Assembly: GCA_964545665.1 (NCBI GenBank)
Contig: CAZJGF010000069.1
Location: 1-8,332 of the forward strand
DNA length: 8,332 nt
Source of the DNA: CAZJGF01 sp964545665
GTDB taxonomy: Bacteria; Chloroflexota; Dehalococcoidia; GIF9; AB-539-J10
Direction of reading: 5' to 3'
A program made the position numbers and the translations under genes. The notes beneath the pieces are model-generated. The model ran no database searches. It was given only the letters and a program-made list of their open reading frames with translations, and was not told the DNA's origin. This document shows positions 5,688-8,332 of this stretch, one piece after another; the first letter of the stretch is position 1, and each line of letters begins with the position of its first letter.

Positions 5688-5689
5688 GA
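5673..5689. terminator. Palindromic hairpin at the convergent gene ends
   Basis: TCTCAGC-CGA-GCTGAGA is a perfect 7-bp inverted repeat with a 3-nt loop. Both stop codons lie in its arms: the plus-strand TGA at 5685-5687 and the valS TGA (TCA on the plus strand) at 5675-5677. Its position between convergent genes suggests a bidirectional transcription stop. No clear U-tract follows immediately on either strand (TAATTCC on plus, AACACGG on minus), so it is not a textbook intrinsic terminator. Confidence 0.4.
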
Positions 5690-8332
5690 TAATTCCAGTC
5701 TTAATCTTTTCAGCTTGTCTTCGAGGCCGCTCAGTTTTTGTTTCTCGCCTTCGATAATGTGCGGCGGCGCTTTGTTTAGAAAGGTGTTGTCTTTCAGCCG
5801 CGCATCAATCTGAGCGATTCTGGCTTCAGTTGCATCCCTTTCCCTTATCAGGTGCTTCTTTGCAGCGGGCTGGTCTGCCATGCCTGCCCATGGTAAGACC
5901 ACCTCGGCTTCCCTTAGCACCAGAACAAGCGCTTTTTCTTCATCTGGCTTCTTTTCCTGCCGATTAAGAATAGCCAAGGGGCGGACTCGGGCCAGTGTTT
6001 GTATAGCTTTGGCTTGCGAGGCGATGGCAGGTAACAGCTCAGCAGTGTAGACTCTAGCTTCGATCCACTCCTTTGATTTCACTTTGTGTTCAGCGCGAGC
6101 ATTGCGGATGGAGCGGACAACCTCTATTATCGCGCTCATAGCTCGCTCTGCCTCAGGATCGATAGCTTTATCATCGGCTACGGGGTATGGAGCTATCATT
6201 ATGGAATCTGCCATTTGACTCCTATTGGAGAGGCGCTGCTTTAGGCTTTGCCATAGTTCCTCGGTGATGAAGGGCATGAACGGATGTAGAAGGCGCAGTG
6301 ATTTTTCCAGCGTGTTTGCCAGGAATGGCAGGGGTGAGGGCGTCATTTGATTGCTGCTGAGGCGTATCTTGGCAATTTCAATGTACCAATCACAGAACTC
6401 TGACCAGATGAAATCGTAGATTTGACGCTCAGCTTCGCCGAATTGGAAGGTTTCCATTAGCTGGGCGACATTGCTGATAAGGCGGTTGAGCCTGCTTTGA
6501 ATCCAGCGGTCTTCCATTCTTTGGGGTTTTTCTGTCTCTGCCGTTGGTAGGGCTTTGCCTTTTATCACTTCAGCATCTATGCTTCTGAGGATGAATCTGG
6601 TGGCATTCCATATCTTGTTGACGAAATTGCGGCTGGATGCCAGTTTGCTTTTGCCTAGATTTATATCATTGCCAGGTGAGCTGCCAGTGGTCAAGGCAAA
6701 ACGAAGGGCATCAATGCCGTATGCGCCGATAGTCTCGATGGGGTTGATGATATTCCCTCGCAGCTTGCTCATTTTTTCGCCACGCTCGTCTCTAAGCAGT
6801 CCGTGAAGATAAATGGTATGAAAGGGGATTTGGCCAGTATCTTCTAATCCCAGCATGATCATTCTAGCTACCCAAAAGAAGAGGATGTCATAGCCAGTTT
6901 CCATTACAGAGGTGGGATAGAAGTAACGCAGGTCATTGGTATCCTCAGGCCATCCTAATGTAGAGTGTGTCCATAATCCTGAGCTGAACCAGGTGTCGAG
7001 GACATCGGGGTCCTGGACGATTTGCTGTGAGCCACAATGCTGACAAGCGGCAGGTTCGTCTACCGATACGGTCAGTTTGTTGCAGGTCTGGCAGTACCAC
7101 ACTGGGATACGGTGTCCCCACCATAGTTGCCTGCTAATACACCAGTCCTTGATATCTTCCATCCAGCCAAAATAGGTTTTGGTGAAGTGCTCCGGAATTA
7201 TGGTAATCTTGCCTTCTCTAACAGCTTTGATAGCTGCTTCAGCCAAAGGTTGTGCATGAACGAACCATTGGAGGCCAACTCTTGGTTCTATCATTGTCCA
7301 GCAACGCGTGCAATGTCCCACTGAATGTGAATAGGGCTCGGTTTTTTCCAGCAGGCCTTTATCTCTGAGGTCAGCAACTACTTTGTCTCGGCAAGCAAAG
7401 CGTTCCAACCCTTGATATGAGCTGGCATTCTCATTCATAGTAGCGTCGGCGTTCATAATGTTTACCAGAGGTAAGTCGTGACGTTCAGCTACTTCCAGGT
7501 CTGTGGGGTCATGAGCTGGGGTTATTTTTAGTGCCCCAGTGCCGAAGGAGATGTCCACGGCTTCGTCGGCGATAATGGGGATTTCTTTATTTATGATAGG
7601 GAGGATGACGCTTTTACCTACTAGGTTTTTGTAGCGTGTGTCCTCTGGGTTTACTGCTACGGCAGTGTCCCCAAAAAAGGTTTCCGGCCGGGTAGTAGCT
7701 ATAGTGACAAAGCCTTCACCGTTCGATAGAGGATAGCGGATATAGTAGAGGTGTCCAATAATATCTTTATGCTCAACCTCGAGGTCAGAGAGGGCAGTTT
7801 GACATCTTGGGCACCAGTTTATCATCCTCTCGCCACGGTAGATCAGGCCTTTATTGTAGAGGCGGACAAAAGCAGTGCGGACTGCCCTGCTTGGCCCTTC
7901 GTCCAGGGTGAAGCAATCTCGTGTCCAATCACAGGAAGCTCCCAGCGTTTGGTGCTGGTAGTTGATGTTCTTTCTGCTTTCCTTTGCCCATTCCCAGGTC
8001 ATTTCTGAAAATTTCTCTCTGCCTATATCGTTCTTGGTCAGCCCTTGCTTAGCTAGCTTTTGCTCTACGACAACTTGTGTGGCAATGCCAGCGTGGTCAG
8101 TCCCAGGTAACCACAATGTAGGCTCCCCTTTCATCCGATGCCACCTGATCATGGTGTCTTCTAATGCAGAGGTCAGGGCATGGCCCAAGTGAAGTTCACC
8201 AGTGACGTTGGGTGGTGGCATGATGATAACGAAAGGCTTTTTCCCTGGGTCTATTTCGGGCGTAAAGTAACCCTGCTCCAGCCAGAAGGCATACCATTTC
8301 CTTTCTACTTTGCCTGGCTCATAAGCTTTGGG
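5675..8332 (-). CDS. valS: Valyl-tRNA synthetase (5' end cut by window edge)
   Basis: ValS charges tRNA-Val with valine and edits mischarged threonine; it is an essential cytosolic class I enzyme. The visible 885 codons run to the window edge. The reading frame continues upstream of the internal Met at 8221 as PKAYEPGKVERKWYAFWLEQ and on to FVIIMPPPNVTG, so that Met is not the start and only a few N-terminal residues are missing. Visible-fragment positions: HLGH 48-51 (HIGH motif); editing-domain TTRPETFFGDTAVAV 213-227 and AHDPTDLEV; GHRIPVWYC; DPDVLDTWFSSGLW; KMSKL 520-524 in place of KMSKS. Four Cys pairs (CPRC, CTRC, CQTC, CQHC) match a two-zinc-site ValS. The C-terminus (about 810-885) is the expected coiled-coil tRNA-binding arm, including DNTFLNKAPPHIIEGEKQKL. 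It ends in TGA, overlapping the convergent neighbour by 13 bp. Confidence 0.97.
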   Translation of the reverse strand, partial: PKAYEPGKVERKWYAFWLEQGYFTPEIDPGKKPFVIIMPPPNVTGELHLGHALTSALEDTMIRWHRMKGEPTLWLPGTDHAGIATQVVVEQKLAKQGLTKNDIGREKFSEMTWEWAKESRKNINYQHQTLGASCDWTRDCFTLDEGPSRAVRTAFVRLYNKGLIYRGERMINWCPRCQTALSDLEVEHKDIIGHLYYIRYPLSNGEGFVTIATTRPETFFGDTAVAVNPEDTRYKNLVGKSVILPIINKEIPIIADEAVDISFGTGALKITPAHDPTDLEVAERHDLPLVNIMNADATMNENASSYQGLERFACRDKVVADLRDKGLLEKTEPYSHSVGHCTRCWTMIEPRVGLQWFVHAQPLAEAAIKAVREGKITIIPEHFTKTYFGWMEDIKDWCISRQLWWGHRIPVWYCQTCNKLTVSVDEPAACQHCGSQQIVQDPDVLDTWFSSGLWTHSTLGWPEDTNDLRYFYPTSVMETGYDILFFWVARMIMLGLEDTGQIPFHTIYLHGLLRDERGEKMSKLRGNIINPIETIGAYGIDALRFALTTGSSPGNDINLGKSKLASSRNFVNKIWNATRFILRSIDAEVIKGKALPTAETEKPQRMEDRWIQSRLNRLISNVAQLMETFQFGEAERQIYDFIWSEFCDWYIEIAKIRLSSNQMTPSPLPFLANTLEKSLRLLHPFMPFITEELWQSLKQRLSNRSQMADSIMIAPYPVADDKAIDPEAERAMSAIIEVVRSIRNARAEHKVKSKEWIEARVYTAELLPAIASQAKAIQTLARVRPLAILNRQEKKPDEEKALVLVLREAEVVLPWAGMADQPAAKKHLIRERDATEARIAQIDARLKDNTFLNKAPPHIIEGEKQKLSGLEDKLKRLRLELSQLG

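Overview
The window is bacterial and has two parts. Positions about 58-2550 look like a small accessory or defence island. Positions 2556-8332 hold dense housekeeping genes. The organism cannot be named from the sequence alone. The bacterial-type PolX with a PHP nuclease, the two-zinc-site ValS and the ATTGC...GCAAT dispersed repeat would fit an uncultured Chloroflexota (Dehalococcoidia-like) genome, but this is a low-confidence inference from general familiarity.

Positions 1-57 are the last 18 codons of a gene ending in a SEC-C zinc motif, most likely secA. A short dispersed repeat follows, then a two-gene toxin-antitoxin operon (125-615). The toxin reading frame carries an apparent one-base insertion at 576/577. 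Removing that base restores the usual RelE/ParE ending (VGHRKEIYRG, stop), so the toxin is probably disabled. Directly after it, at 627-682, lies a second, slightly diverged copy of the SEC-C gene tail with no gene body. The toxin-antitoxin cassette is therefore bracketed by two copies of the same gene end. From 683 to 921 there is no intact gene, only a short codon-like relic with an internal TAG.

Positions 922-2139 carry the most interesting unit. It is a 327-aa protein with an N-terminal EVE/YTH-like (PUA-fold) domain and a C-terminal PD-(D/E)XK nuclease core, followed 6 bp later by a 75-aa zinc-ribbon protein. This architecture suggests a modification-dependent (type IV-like) restriction enzyme with a small partner. 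Positions 2140-2555 contain only fragments of possible coding sequence in shifting frames.

Positions 2556-4954 are a translationally coupled pair: polX (DNA polymerase X with HhH, nucleotidyltransferase and PHP domains) and a HAD-IB phosphatase-like protein. A hypothetical helical, charged protein of about 227 aa (5004-5687) follows on the same strand. It converges on valS (valyl-tRNA synthetase, minus strand, 5675-8332), whose N-terminal few residues lie beyond the window. The two converging genes overlap by 13 bp, and both stop codons sit within a perfect 7-bp palindromic stem that may end transcription in both directions.
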